A stretch of 64,000 nucleotides of DNA, from the NCBI GenBank assembly GCA_051877895.1, contig JBJEJI010000076.1, positions 36,671 through 100,670 on the forward strand, read 5' to 3'. Below, piece after piece: positions 26,691-35,445 of this stretch (its first letter is position 1; each line of letters opens with the position of its first letter). The notes under the pieces were generated by a model. The model did not search any database and was not told where the DNA came from. It saw only the letters and a list, made by a program, of their open reading frames with translations. Both the position numbers and the translations under genes were made by a program. Source of the stretch: UBA3775 sp051877895 (GTDB lineage Bacteria > Bacillota > Clostridia > Lachnospirales > Lachnospiraceae).

Positions 26691-26705
26691 AAAAAGTTTC
26701 AGATG

Positions 26706-26738
26706 CAAAAAGAGCACCGGGGAAATTCCCGATGCTCT
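26706..26738 (-). terminator. Terminator of rplJ-rplL
   Basis: Minus-strand AGAGCATCGGGAATTTCCCC pairs back with GGTGCTCT (26711-26738, stem of about 10 bp) and is followed by TTTTTG. It lies 34 bp after the rplL stop. Confidence 0.85.
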
Positions 26739-26771
26739 CTATCAGTCTTTTAATTTCAAATCTGTGCTAAA

Positions 26772-27140
26772 TTATTTAAGAGTAACTTTAGCGCCAACTT
26801 CGTCAAGCTTCTTCTTGATGTCTTCAGCTTCTTCCTTAGTAGCTGCTTCCTTAAGAACCTTTGGAGCACCCTCAACTAAGTCTTTAGCTTCCTTAAGACC
26901 AAGGCCGGTAATTTCACGAACAACCTTAATAACCTTAACCTTCTGAGCAGCGTCAAACTCTGTAAGTTCAACATCAAACTCTGTCTTTTCTTCTTCAGCT
27001 GCTGCTGTAGCACCTGCTGCTGCAACAACAACGCCTGCTGCTGCGCTAACACCAAACTCTTCTTCGCAAGCCTTTACTAAATCGTTTAACTCTAAAACTG
27101 TCATAGCCTTGATAGCATCGATAAATTCCTGATTTGTCAT
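26772..27140 (-). CDS. rplL: 50S ribosomal protein L7/L12
   Basis: Stalk protein of the large subunit, 122 residues, which recruits translational GTPases. N-terminal dimerisation domain (MTNQEFIDAIKAMTVLELNDL), Ala-rich hinge (about 36-52) and the globular C-terminal domain with IKVVREITGLGLKEAKDLVE. The ATG at 27140 has GGAGG upstream; an ATG five codons earlier is made of the ribosome binding site itself. Follows rplJ by 115 bp. Confidence 0.97.
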   Translation of the reverse strand: MTNQEFIDAIKAMTVLELNDLVKACEEEFGVSAAAGVVVAAAGATAAAEEEKTEFDVELTEFDAAQKVKVIKVVREITGLGLKEAKDLVEGAPKVLKEAATKEEAEDIKKKLDEVGAKVTLK

Positions 27141-27255
27141 TTTATTTTCCTCCATTTAATAAATATTTTCAGGGTCTTTGACCCGACCGCTTATGCGGCA
27201 ATTAATTTTAAATTATTGTTGTAATTGTACAAAACCCTTAGGGATTGTAAAAATC

Positions 27256-27744
27256 TTAAGCAGCAGTATTCTCTGCAATCTGCTTGAGAACGCGTGCAAG
27301 ATTTGTGATAGGAGACTGAAGACTTCCCAAAAGCTTGGAAATGAGTTCCTCTCTGGATGGGATTGTAGCAATAATTGCCATTCCCTTAGCGTCATAGTAG
27401 GTTCCTTCAACTATACCTGCTTTAAACTCTAAAGCGTCAGCAGTTTTCTGAACGTTTGCAATAACCTTAGCAGCGCTTGTTGCATCCTGCATGCTGAATG
27501 CTACAGCTGTAGGACCTTCAAGACTTGAAGCAAGCTCTTCATATACTGTGCCTGCGAAAGCCATCTTTAAATAAGTGTTCTTGTAAACTTTGTAAACAAC
27601 ACCGTTTTCTCTGAAAGACTTACGAAGGCCGGTATCCTGCTCTACGGTTAAACCACGATAGTCAACGAGAACAACAGACTTTGCATCAGCAACATATCCT
27701 TTGATCTCTTCAATAATCGGAGCCTTTAATTCAACCTTTGCCAT
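27256..27744 (-). CDS. rplJ: 50S ribosomal protein L10
   Basis: L10, 162 residues, anchors the L7/L12 stalk dimers to the ribosome. The N-terminal rRNA-binding domain (MAKVELKAPIIEEIKGYVADAKS starts the family) and the C-terminal helix that carries L7/L12 dimers (ISKLLGSLQSPITNLARVLK) are present. The ATG at 27744 has AAAGGAGG upstream. An autoregulatory leader with an attenuator precedes it. Confidence 0.96.
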   Translation of the reverse strand: MAKVELKAPIIEEIKGYVADAKSVVLVDYRGLTVEQDTGLRKSFRENGVVYKVYKNTYLKMAFAGTVYEELASSLEGPTAVAFSMQDATSAAKVIANVQKTADALEFKAGIVEGTYYDAKGMAIIATIPSREELISKLLGSLQSPITNLARVLKQIAENTAA

Positions 27745-27779
27745 TACTTTTTCCTCCTTTAAAAATTTATATAATGGCT

Positions 27780-27945
27780 GCCATGAGCTAATCATGTTTA
27801 CTAAACATGCTTTACTTTCGATAAAAAAGCTGTCCCAACCGAAATCAGGACAGCATAAATTACATAGTAATAATCAGCTGACATATCCTGGGTAGGCGGC
27901 AAGCCTTACGCCACACGGGCACCTACTGTCTTCGGCAGTCAAATA
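27780..27945 (-). ncRNA. L10 leader (rplJ-rplL autoregulatory mRNA leader)
   Basis: The region upstream of rplJ has the features of the Firmicutes L10 leader: GACTGCCGAAGACAGTAGGT near its 5' end, the kink-turn-like arm GGCGTAAGGCTTGCCGCC, then the terminator hairpin described separately. In the known system L10(L7/L12)4 binds the leader and favours termination, adjusting stalk protein synthesis. Confidence 0.85.
27822..27854 (-). terminator. Attenuator in the L10 leader
   Basis: Minus-strand GCTGTCC (27848-27854) pairs with GGACAGC (27829-27835) and is followed by TTTTTTAT. Located about 80 bp upstream of rplJ inside its leader. Confidence 0.85.
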
Positions 27946-27947
27946 TT

Positions 27948-27976
27948 TATATAACACAGAATGCTTTAGGTGTCAA
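27948..27976 (-). promoter_or_regulatory. rplJ-rplL promoter
   Basis: Minus-strand TTGACA (27971-27976), 17 bp, TATATA (27948-27953). The transcript would start at the 5' end of the L10 leader. Confidence 0.8.
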
Positions 27977-28002
27977 TAGCAAATTTGCATTGCACCTTTT
28001 AA

Positions 28003-28695
28003 TTAGCCAAGCTTTGCAGGATTAACCTTGATTCCAGGGCCCATTGTAGAAGCAACGGTTACGCTTCTTAAATACTGACCCTTTGCAGCTGCCGGCTTAG
28101 CTTTGATAATAGCACCCATAAGAGCCTGGAAGTTGTCTGCGAGCTGTTCCTCTGTAAAGGATGCCTTTCCTAAAGGACAATGAATAATGTTTGCTTTATC
28201 AAGACGGTATTCAATCTTACCAGCTTTAATATCGTTAATAGCTTTGGTTACATCCATTGTTACAGTACCGGCCTTAGGGTTTGGCATTAATCCCTTAGGA
28301 CCAAGTACACGACCAAGACGACCTACAGCACCCATCATATCCGGTGTTGCAACAACAACATCGAAGTCAAACCAGTTCTCTTTTGTGATTTTCTGAACTG
28401 TTTCATCATCGCCAATGTAATCAGCACCTGCTGCAAGAGCTTCGTCAACCTTTGGTCCCTTTGCAAATACGAGAACCTTTACAGTCTTACCGGTTCCATG
28501 TGGGAGAACTACTGCACCACGAACCTGCTGATCTGCATGACGTCCGTCTACACCAAGACGAATGTGTGCTTCGATAGTTTCATCAAATTTAGCTGTAGCT
28601 GTCTTCTTGAGAATTGCCATTGCTTCAGGAACTTCGTACTGAGTACCCTTTGTAATAAGCTTGGCAGCCTCGTTATATTTCTTTCCTCTTTTCAT
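28003..28695 (-). CDS. rplA: 50S ribosomal protein L1
   Basis: L1, 230 residues, forms the mobile L1 stalk at the tRNA exit side and is a translational repressor of its own operon in many bacteria. Typical motifs are VRGAVVLPHGTGKTVKVLVF, GRLGRVLGPKGLMPNPKAGT and the C-terminal TVASTMGPGIKVNPAKL. The ATG at 28695 has AGGAGG upstream; the longer frame to 28758 has none. It is 74 bp after rplK in one operon. Confidence 0.97.
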   Translation of the reverse strand: MKRGKKYNEAAKLITKGTQYEVPEAMAILKKTATAKFDETIEAHIRLGVDGRHADQQVRGAVVLPHGTGKTVKVLVFAKGPKVDEALAAGADYIGDDETVQKITKENWFDFDVVVATPDMMGAVGRLGRVLGPKGLMPNPKAGTVTMDVTKAINDIKAGKIEYRLDKANIIHCPLGKASFTEEQLADNFQALMGAIIKAKPAAAKGQYLRSVTVASTMGPGIKVNPAKLG

Positions 28696-28769
28696 AATAA
28701 CCTCCTGGTGGTAATTGCGGAATGCATTATAACTGCACTCCTTCCACGTATGATACAATTTACTGTTTA

Positions 28770-29195
28770 TTAGTCTTCTACAACGATACCCATACTACGT
28801 GCGGTACCGGCGATCATGCTTGTAGCTGCTTCAATGCTTCCTGCATTGAGATCCTTCATCTTTGTTTCAGCGATTTTCTGAACTTCTGCCCTGCTGATTT
28901 TTGCAACCTTTGTCTTGTTAGGTGTGCCGGATCCACTCTCAATTTTGCATGCTTTCTTAAGAAGAACTGCTGCAGGTGGTGTCTTTGTAATGAAGCTGAA
29001 GCTTCTGTCCTGGTAAACAGTAATTACTACAGGAATGATAAGTCCTTCCTGTCCTGCTGTTCTTGCATTGAATTCCTTAGTAAACTGTACAATGTTTACA
29101 CCGTGCTGACCAAGTGCCGGACCTACAGGAGGAGCCGGTGTTGCTTTTGCAGCCGGAATCTGTAATTTGATATAACCTGTAACTTTCTTTGCCAT
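28770..29195 (-). CDS. rplK: 50S ribosomal protein L11
   Basis: L11, 141 residues, part of the GTPase-associated centre and needed for RelA-type ppGpp signalling in many bacteria. The family N-terminus KLQIPAAKATPAPPVGPALG and C-terminal GTARSMGIVVED are intact. The start ATG has AGGAGG upstream. First gene of rplK-rplA, 134 bp after nusG, with a structured leader. Confidence 0.97.
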   Translation of the reverse strand: MAKKVTGYIKLQIPAAKATPAPPVGPALGQHGVNIVQFTKEFNARTAGQEGLIIPVVITVYQDRSFSFITKTPPAAVLLKKACKIESGSGTPNKTKVAKISRAEVQKIAETKMKDLNAGSIEAATSMIAGTARSMGIVVED

Positions 29196-29215
29196 AATAG
29201 CGTACCTCCTAAAAA

Positions 29216-29310
29216 TGTGGTGTTATCGGAAGATTCCTCCCACTTACCGGTCTTACGACCGGCAACTCGCATGGTTTTCATGCTGATTGTCCGCTGCCTT
29301 TACGGACAAT
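29216..29310 (-). promoter_or_regulatory. Structured rplK-rplA leader with a possible L1 operator
   Basis: On the minus strand three hairpins precede the rplK ribosome binding site: ATTGTCCG/CGGACAAT (29286-29310), CCGGTC-TTAC-GACCGG (29247-29262), and a GTGGGAGGA...CCAC element (29216-29242) close to the start. The last has the GG-rich internal-loop look of L1-binding sites known in rRNA and in L11-operon leaders. Identity as an L1 operator is an inference. Confidence 0.5.
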
Positions 29311-29328
29311 GGATTTTGGTTTTAAAGT

Positions 29329-29847
29329 TTAACGTTCTACTTTTACTTCATTGAAGCCAATCTCGACAGGTGTTTCACGTCCAAACATGTCCACGCTGAT
29401 AGTCAATGTCTGCTTGCCGAGATTAATTGCCTTGATTACGCCCTGGGTATCCATCCATGCACCGCTTATTACGGTTACTGTCTCGCCCTCAGCAAAATCA
29501 ACATCAATTTCTTCGGAACTAATTCCCATAGTTCTTATTTCTTCATCGCTCAGAGGAACCGGTTTTGATCCTGGTCCGACGAACCCTGTTACACCTCTGG
29601 TATTTCTTACTACATACCATGTATCATCATTCATGACCATGTTAAGCAGAACATAACCCGGAAACAGTTTCTTCTGAACTTTCTTTTTGACGCCATTTTT
29701 TGTTTCAATAACGTCCTGCATCGGAACACTTACTTCAAGTATCTGATCCTGAAGTCCACGATTCTCTATCGTGCTTTCAATGTTCGCTTTTACCTTGTTT
29801 TCATAACCTGAGTAGGTATGAACCACGTACCATTTTGCTTCTGCCAT
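29329..29847 (-). CDS. nusG: Transcription termination/antitermination protein NusG
   Basis: NusG, 172 residues, binds RNA polymerase and affects pausing, Rho action and ribosome coupling. The N-terminal NGN domain begins KWYVVHTYSGYENKVKANIE and has LFPGYVLLNMVMNDDTWYVV; the C-terminal KOW domain (about 118-172) has EGETVTVISGAWMDTQGVI. It starts 18 bp after secE, within the rpmG-secE-nusG operon. Rho, one of its partners, is encoded in the same window. Confidence 0.97.
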   Translation of the reverse strand: MAEAKWYVVHTYSGYENKVKANIESTIENRGLQDQILEVSVPMQDVIETKNGVKKKVQKKLFPGYVLLNMVMNDDTWYVVRNTRGVTGFVGPGSKPVPLSDEEIRTMGISSEEIDVDFAEGETVTVISGAWMDTQGVIKAINLGKQTLTISVDMFGRETPVEIGFNEVKVER

Positions 29848-29865
29848 ATCATCACCCTTATCCTA

Positions 29866-30066
29866 CTAGATAATTAAGTCAATGCCAAACTTCACAACAT
29901 AGTCAATAAGCACAATAATTATTGCCAAAATAATAGTAACGACAAACACAGCGATGGTTTCTTTAACAAGTGACATTTTATCCGGCCAAACAATTTTCTT
30001 GAATTCTGACTTGATTCCCTGCCACCAGCTTGCCTTTTTTACTGATGCATCTTTTTTCTCGCTCAT
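29866..30066 (-). CDS. secE: Preprotein translocase subunit SecE
   Basis: SecE, 66 residues, the short Gram-positive form: an amphipathic helix (GIKSEFKKIVWPDKMSLVKET) lying on the membrane followed by one transmembrane helix. It stabilises SecY in the SecYEG channel. I take the ATG at 30066, whose AAGGA sequence lies 6 bases upstream, over the ATG two codons earlier. Confidence 0.95.
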   Translation of the reverse strand: MSEKKDASVKKASWWQGIKSEFKKIVWPDKMSLVKETIAVFVVTIILAIIIVLIDYVVKFGIDLII

Positions 30067-30090
30067 GTCCATTCCTTTCCAAGCAATAAC

Positions 30091-30240
30091 TTACTTTGTT
30101 TCCTTATGCAATGTATGCTTTTTGCAAAATCTACAGTACTTTTTGGTCTCCATCCTATCCGGATGGTTTTTCTTTTCTTTCGTCATGTTATAATTACGCT
30201 GCTTGCAATCTGTACATGCCAATGTAATTTTTACTCGCAC
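30091..30240 (-). CDS. rpmG: 50S ribosomal protein L33
   Basis: A 49-codon gene with a GTG start, read directly from the sequence: the protein begins MRVKITLACTDCKQRNY and ends KKHTLHKETK. Two CxxC pairs (ACTDCK and YCRFCKK) make this the zinc-binding (C+) form of L33. GGAGG lies 8 bases upstream of the GTG. It is the first gene of the rpmG-secE-nusG operon, the conserved order in Firmicutes, with the promoter directly upstream. Confidence 0.95.
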   Translation of the reverse strand: MRVKITLACTDCKQRNYNMTKEKKNHPDRMETKKYCRFCKKHTLHKETK

Positions 30241-30299
30241 AACTTCCACCTCCGTTGAAATTTTAGGCATAAAAAAAAGACCTCTTCCATAGCCATATT

Positions 30300-30329
30300 A
30301 CAATATCACAAGGGGCCATGGTATGTCAA
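30300..30329 (-). promoter_or_regulatory. rpmG-secE-nusG promoter
   Basis: Minus-strand TTGACA (30324-30329), 18 bp, TATTGT (30300-30305), followed about 60 bp later by the rpmG GTG. The -35 box is a perfect consensus. Confidence 0.7.
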
Positions 30330-30379
30330 CCACTTTTTTCATTAATTTATTTTTTATTGTATCGGAAGCTTCGTTCCTA

Positions 30380-30484
30380 CTTATCAAAATATCAAAAACG
30401 CTCCGCGAGAATGTGTACCTGCACGTATAAGGCAGATGTCGATTAAACGACCCGTAAGACGCAAGAGTCCGCAAGCGGACTCTT
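30380..30484. repeat. Degenerate repeat relative with a perfect hairpin
   Basis: Between the YjdF-like gene and the rpmG promoter. On the minus strand CTCGCGGAGCGTTTTTGAT resembles the second repeat module seen at 26.65 kb and 51.28 kb. A perfect hairpin AAGAGTCCG-CAAG-CGGACTCTT occupies 30463-30484, but neither side has a T-run, so it is not a standard terminator. Confidence 0.4.
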
Positions 30485-30498
30485 CGTTCTTTCTCTGT

Positions 30499-31413
30499 TT
30501 ACAAATTTGAGGGTTCTGCTTTTTCTTCCTCAACAAGAGGTTGTGGTATAAAGCTGGATGCTATGAAACCTTTTCCATGATGCTTTACATAAACATAACC
30601 CAAGGCACTAAAAATAACAGCTCCTACAAAATTTACGAACAAATCCTTCATGGTATCGTTAATTCCCACATCAAGATAGCCGCCTTCCACAACAACCTGC
30701 GTTCCATCAGCACACTCAATTATTGTTCTGTCTATATTCTTTACCTTAATGGCAATATTGCTGTTGGTCTCATCAAGGGCAACCGAGGAAATTTCAGTTA
30801 TAATGGTATCTTTCTGCATGTCAAAACGAATTGTATGATCCACTCCGTACTCTACAAATTCCCAGAGTATACCAATTGTCATAGAAAAGCAAAAAGCAAC
30901 AATGGCAAGATACCCTGCCGAGAGCTTAAACCGTATCTTGTGATTTCTGTTAAGAATGTCTACAAGGCAAAAACCAAATGCAGCAAACATGAAACCGTTT
31001 ACCGTGTGCAACATAGTATCCCAAATGCTGTACTTTACATAATAGCATTCAATTTCTCCCAAAATTTCCGCACAGAAAACAAAAACGTAGACAACTATTT
31101 CCATAGGTGTCGGTAAATCGATTTTAAAGTTTATCTCTACAAAAGGTGGAATAAACAAAAGTACCAGTGCCAACAGACAAATCAGGCAACTTTCAAACTG
31201 TCTGAGCATAGCAGAACGCACCAAAACCAGAATAATCAACGTCCTCATGACAGCAAATACAACGAAAGCCTTCTTGTCACGTTTAATGTGGTTAACAAGG
31301 GTGGTATATATTTCTTTCCAGCTTTTTCTCTTATGCTTTCTTTCTTTCACGAGTTCCTCTCTCTTCCAAAACAACCGCATACGGCACACATCGAGTCTAA
31401 GATTTTCTTTCAT
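30499..31413 (-). CDS. YjdF/DUF2238-like integral membrane protein
   Basis: A 304-residue polytopic membrane protein with about seven helices between residues 50 and 280. Conserved polar motifs within the helices, SIWDTMLHTVNGF, ILWEFVEYGVDHT and DTMKDLFVNFVGA, resemble the YjdF/DUF2238 family, whose function is unknown. Between helices there is a roughly 50-residue loop of mixed beta character (about 205-250). The start is uncertain: the first ATG (31413) has a poor ribosome binding site, while a GTG at 31350 has GAGAGG five bases upstream and would give about 283 residues starting at the basic segment KERKHKRKSW. It stands alone. Confidence 0.75.
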   Translation of the reverse strand: MKENLRLDVCRMRLFWKREELVKERKHKRKSWKEIYTTLVNHIKRDKKAFVVFAVMRTLIILVLVRSAMLRQFESCLICLLALVLLFIPPFVEINFKIDLPTPMEIVVYVFVFCAEILGEIECYYVKYSIWDTMLHTVNGFMFAAFGFCLVDILNRNHKIRFKLSAGYLAIVAFCFSMTIGILWEFVEYGVDHTIRFDMQKDTIITEISSVALDETNSNIAIKVKNIDRTIIECADGTQVVVEGGYLDVGINDTMKDLFVNFVGAVIFSALGYVYVKHHGKGFIASSFIPQPLVEEEKAEPSNL

Positions 31414-31562
31414 ATATTTATGCCCGGAAATCCTGTAATTAAATATACGAAAATCAATACTACATAATTATATAAATTATTATTAGTTTTATTATATGCG
31501 GAACCTTTTGTCAATATTTTTATAATCTTTTTAGATTATGATGTATTTTCTTACATTATCAT

Positions 31563-31602
31563 GGCCAAACTCGCAAACGCTCCGCATTTTGCCCGTTGTA
31601 AA
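31563..31602 (+). repeat. Dispersed repeat, head copy after the CarD-like gene
   Basis: CCAAACTCGCAAACGCTCCG then CATTTTGCCCGTTGTAAAA matches the family head with a few substitutions. It lies 17 bp beyond the stop of the CarD-like gene and has no hairpins after it. Confidence 0.65.
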
Positions 31603-31618
31603 ATGGTTTTTATATATT

Positions 31619-32131
31619 TCAGATTTGAGACTGCTCTTCCACTCTTTTCCTGATTATTTCCATGATTTCCTCCCGTTTACAATCAAGAGCCAGTGCAAGT
31701 TCACCATACAGACAACTTTCCACCTGTTTAAAATATCTTTCATCCATACTGGTAGTTTTCCTGCCCTGGGCAATACGTTCCTGCTTACGTTTATAAATAG
31801 TCAGAATGATGCGAAACCATTCTGCAGGATTACATGACCTGACCACATCTTTATATATTTCTTCGCGCTGTTTGTCGTTAGGAACCCACACCGGTTCCAT
31901 TGACGGAACCGAATCAATTAATGCTTCCGCCTCAGTTTTTGTGAGCATTTTTCTGATTATAACTTTTGTATTATCTACCGGTGTAAAAATTTTACTGCCT
32001 CTGTTATCAACAGGCTTTAACCTGTAATATAATTTATCGTTGTCCACACCCTTCATTTCCATATGTGTGATTTCATCTACAACACAAACACCATTGTTTC
32101 CGTATACAACATAATCTCCTACTTCAAACAT
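31619..32131 (-). CDS. CarD/CdnL family RNA polymerase-binding regulator
   Basis: A 170-residue protein with the CarD/CdnL layout: an N-terminal Tudor-like RNA polymerase-interacting domain (1-about 65, FEVGDYVVYGNNGVCVVDEI and YYRLKPV) and an all-helical C-terminal domain (about 70-170). The family binds the beta-subunit 1-lobe and stabilises open complexes; related proteins in Clostridia may act at rRNA and growth-related promoters. It starts at an ATG 32 bp or so downstream of the -10 element's transcription start region; promoter at 32248-32276. The gene is monocistronic. Confidence 0.88.
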   Translation of the reverse strand: MFEVGDYVVYGNNGVCVVDEITHMEMKGVDNDKLYYRLKPVDNRGSKIFTPVDNTKVIIRKMLTKTEAEALIDSVPSMEPVWVPNDKQREEIYKDVVRSCNPAEWFRIILTIYKRKQERIAQGRKTTSMDERYFKQVESCLYGELALALDCKREEIMEIIRKRVEEQSQI

Positions 32132-32247
32132 ATAAACTCCATTTCAATATCTGCACTAAAACAATCTGAATATTACGTTATATCATAATTTTTGCCAGCT
32201 TTTACCGGCAATTATTCATATTTTTAAAAACAAGTATTCTCATGCTG

Positions 32248-32276
32248 ATTATAACACAACAAAGTTTTTTTCGTAA
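32248..32276 (-). promoter_or_regulatory. Promoter of the CarD-like gene
   Basis: Minus-strand TATAAT (32248-32253) is a perfect -10 box; 17 bp upstream lies TTACGA (32271-32276), a weak -35 box. Confidence 0.6.
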
Positions 32277-32331
32277 GAAATTTTTGTATAATTAAATTTG
32301 ATTATGCAAAAGATTTTTACATACAATAGCA

Positions 32332-33534
32332 TTATTCATCCATTTTAGAAAGAAGGCTGTCGATAAACTGCCTTGCTCCTCTTGCAGAACGACCACTTTT
32401 TTCAAGTGCAAATCTTTCTGCGAGCATATCCAGCTCATCGGCAGGCATTTTTATTCCTTCTTTTTCTGCCAGAGCTCTTACAATTTCCAGATAACACCGT
32501 TTATCCGGTTTTCCAAAAGTAACCTTAAGACCGAAACGTTCAGAAAGGGAGATAGTTTCCTGCATAGTATCATTTCTGTGAATATCATCTCCTTCTCTGT
32601 CAGAAAAGCTTTCTTTAACCAAATGTCTCCTGTTACTTGTAGCGTAAATCACAACGTTTCTGGAACGTGCAGAAACAGAGCCTTCCAGAATTGCTTTAAG
32701 TGTACTGAAATTATCATCTCCTTTGTTAAAGGAAAGATCATCAATAAAGAGTATAAATTTAAGCGGAACACTGTTTAGTTCATCTGTGATGGCAGGTATT
32801 TCCCAAAGCTGCTCTTTTCTTATTTCAACGATACGCAGACCTTCATTCTTGAATTCATTTGCAACTGCCTTTACGGTAGAGGATTTTCCTGTACCTGCAT
32901 CCCCAAAAAGAAGTACATTAGCTGCAGGTCTGCCCTGAACCAGCGCCCTGGTATTATCAATAATCTGTTTTCTTTCAACCTGATAACCGATTAAATCTTT
33001 AAGTGTTATAGGATCCGGATGTTTTACAGGTACAAGCTGTTCATCCTTAACGTAAAACATATGATATTTAGAATATATTCCATACCCATATTTTTTTATA
33101 TTCCTGAGTCTGTCAAAATATTCTTCCGACAAATCAATATCAGATACTTCCCACTTCGGCAAAAATCCCTGAAATCCCATTGCATCAATAACCGTTTCTG
33201 ATTTCAAAGCTGCCAGTTTACCAAGAACCACAAGTTCATTTTTTACACAGTCCTCTACGGAAGATGAAATTTTCTTTTCTGCTGCCACCTTTTTAATATA
33301 GAAATTTTCATCATTGGTAACAAGATTCAGTACAAAATCACTTAAATCAGATGTTTCTGCATACAGTCCGTTTACAAATTCAGAATACAGGTCAATCTGC
33401 AGGGAAAGTTTCTCTCCTTCTTCATATGCTGAAAAGAACTTAAGCAGTGCCCGGATTACACTGTTATTTAATATATTTCTGAAAACCGTAATGGAATGCA
33501 GACTCTGGTTTAATTCAACAAGTTCCTGATTCAT
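32332..33534 (-). CDS. DUF815 family AAA ATPase
   Basis: A 400-residue protein of the DUF815 group. The N-terminal half (1-about 180) is helical. The AAA ATPase domain follows with Walker A FGDAGTGKSSTVKA, Walker B KFILFIDDLSF, sensor-1-like VVIYATSNRRHLV and the C-terminal RSARGARQFIDSLL with a sensor-2 arginine. The segment SFSDREGDDIHRNDTMQETISLSER is the family's conserved linker. Function is unknown. Starts at an ATG with AAGGAAG upstream. It follows ilvD by 81 bp but a stem of GAGG-GC type lies between them, so it may be separate. Confidence 0.9.
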   Translation of the reverse strand: MNQELVELNQSLHSITVFRNILNNSVIRALLKFFSAYEEGEKLSLQIDLYSEFVNGLYAETSDLSDFVLNLVTNDENFYIKKVAAEKKISSSVEDCVKNELVVLGKLAALKSETVIDAMGFQGFLPKWEVSDIDLSEEYFDRLRNIKKYGYGIYSKYHMFYVKDEQLVPVKHPDPITLKDLIGYQVERKQIIDNTRALVQGRPAANVLLFGDAGTGKSSTVKAVANEFKNEGLRIVEIRKEQLWEIPAITDELNSVPLKFILFIDDLSFNKGDDNFSTLKAILEGSVSARSRNVVIYATSNRRHLVKESFSDREGDDIHRNDTMQETISLSERFGLKVTFGKPDKRCYLEIVRALAEKEGIKMPADELDMLAERFALEKSGRSARGARQFIDSLLSKMDE

Positions 33535-33615
33535 TTTTTCTTCCTTTCACTTTTACACGCAGTAAGAGGCCCACACTGTTTTACAGTATAAGCCCCTCAA
33601 CTAATCCCGTCTCAA

Positions 33616-35274
33616 TTACTTATTTAAGATAGCTCCTTCGCATCCGCTGGATACCATTGCGGCGTATCTCTTGAGATATCCGGAAAGTTCCTTTGTCTTT
33701 GGAACAAAGTTTGCCATTCTTCTGTCAATTTCTTCCTGCGGAACCTTTAATTCAAGTTTGTTTGCAGGAATATCGATGCTGATTATATCCCCTTCTTCAA
33801 CGATACCAATCATACCGCCGCTGGCAGCTTCAGGAGAAACATGTCCGATACATGCACCTCTTGTAGCTCCGGAGAAACGTCCGTCTGTAATAAGTGCAAC
33901 GCTGCTTCCCAGACCCATACCCATAATTGCGGAAGTAGGATTCAGCATTTCTCTCATACCGGGACCACCCTTAGGTCCTTCATAACGGATTACAACCACA
34001 TCCCCCGGAACAATCTTACCTGCATTAATTGCAGCCTGAGCTTCTTCTTCGCTTTCAAATACTCTTGCAGGTCCTTCATGTACAAGCATTTCAGGTGCAA
34101 CAGCAGAACGCTTAACAACACTGCCGTCAGGAGCAAGATTTCCGCGAAGTACTGCGATTCCCCCTGTCTCAGAGTATGGATTTTCAATAGGTCTGATTAC
34201 ATCAGGATTTGTGTTAACTTTTCCCCGGATGTTCTCGCCTACTGTTTTGCCTGTACAGGTAATGCAGTCTGTATGAATGAGTCCCTTCTTACTAAGCTCA
34301 TTCATAACGGCATAAACACCGCCTGCCTCATCAAGCTCTTCAATATATGTACGTCCTGCAGGAGCGAGATGACAAAGGTTAGGTGTCTTCTCACTGATGC
34401 TGTTGGCAATATCAAGATTGATTTTAATTCCACATTCATTTGCAATTGCAGGAAGATGAAGCATGGAGTTTGTGGAACATCCAAGAGCCATGTCTACTGT
34501 AAGGGCATTGATAAATGCATCCTCTGTCATAATATCTCTTGGTCTGATGTCTTTTTCAATCAGTTCCATTATTTTCATTCCGGCATGCTTTGCAAGTTCA
34601 ATTCTCTGTGAATATACTGCAGGAATTGTACCATTACCGCCAAGACCCATTCCCAGAACTTCTGTGAGACAGTTCATGGAGTTTGCAGTATACATACCGG
34701 AGCATGAACCACATGTAGGGCAGGTCTTGCACTCATATTCTCTTAACTTTTCTTCAGTAATCTTTCCGGCATTAAATTCACCTACAGCCTCAGAAATACT
34801 TGAAAAGCTTGTTTTTCTTCCGTCTACATGACCGGCAAGCATTGGTCCGCCGCTGACGAAAATTGTAGGGATATTCAATCTTGCAGCTGCCATGAGAAGT
34901 CCGGGTACATTCTTGTCACAGTTTGGAACCATAACCAGTGCATCAAAACCATGAGCCAGTGCCATTGCTTCTGTAGAATCTGCAATCAAATCTCTTGTAA
35001 CAAGAGAATACTTCATTCCCTTATGTCCCATTGCAATACCATCGCAGACTGCAATTGCAGGGAATACAATCGGAGTACCTCCTGCCATTGCCACGCCGAT
35101 TTTTACCGCATCAACAATTTTATCAATATTCATATGTCCCGGAACGATTTCATTGTAAGAGCTTACAATACCAACCAGTGGACGTTCAACTTCCTCATTA
35201 GTAAGTCCCAGTGCATGATACAATGCACGATGAGGAGCATTATTCATTCCTTTTTTCAAAGCATCACTAACCAT
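33616..35274 (-). CDS. ilvD: Dihydroxy-acid dehydratase
   Basis: Iron-sulfur enzyme, 552 residues, third step of valine/isoleucine synthesis: dehydrates dihydroxy-isovalerate and dihydroxy-methylvalerate. Cluster-ligand cysteines are in VPNCDKNVPGLLMA and CKTCPTCGSCSGMYTANSMN; the substrate motifs DGRFSGATRG and GPKGGPGMREML are intact. ATG with GGAGG upstream. It is separated from ilvBNC by about 1.5 kb and one unrelated gene, and has its own promoter-like region (TTGCCA, 17 bp, TATTAT near 35360-35390). Confidence 0.97.
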   Translation of the reverse strand: MVSDALKKGMNNAPHRALYHALGLTNEEVERPLVGIVSSYNEIVPGHMNIDKIVDAVKIGVAMAGGTPIVFPAIAVCDGIAMGHKGMKYSLVTRDLIADSTEAMALAHGFDALVMVPNCDKNVPGLLMAAARLNIPTIFVSGGPMLAGHVDGRKTSFSSISEAVGEFNAGKITEEKLREYECKTCPTCGSCSGMYTANSMNCLTEVLGMGLGGNGTIPAVYSQRIELAKHAGMKIMELIEKDIRPRDIMTEDAFINALTVDMALGCSTNSMLHLPAIANECGIKINLDIANSISEKTPNLCHLAPAGRTYIEELDEAGGVYAVMNELSKKGLIHTDCITCTGKTVGENIRGKVNTNPDVIRPIENPYSETGGIAVLRGNLAPDGSVVKRSAVAPEMLVHEGPARVFESEEEAQAAINAGKIVPGDVVVIRYEGPKGGPGMREMLNPTSAIMGMGLGSSVALITDGRFSGATRGACIGHVSPEAASGGMIGIVEEGDIISIDIPANKLELKVPQEEIDRRMANFVPKTKELSGYLKRYAAMVSSGCEGAILNK

Positions 35275-35445
35275 AATATTTTACCTCCGTAAATTTCATG
35301 CGGCATGCCGCACTGCCGTTACTCTTACAATTATCATTGTAAAAATATGGGTAACTTATCTTATAATAATACCAATTCAAAACATTGGCAACAAGAAATT
35401 TATAATTTTACTACAGACTCTGATTTTAAGTTATCATTGCCAAAA

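Noticed and set aside
33841..34611. A 256-residue plus-strand frame
   Set aside because: It lies entirely antisense to the well-supported ilvD gene and encodes a Cys/Asn/His-rich sequence with no ribosome binding site; a frame shadow.
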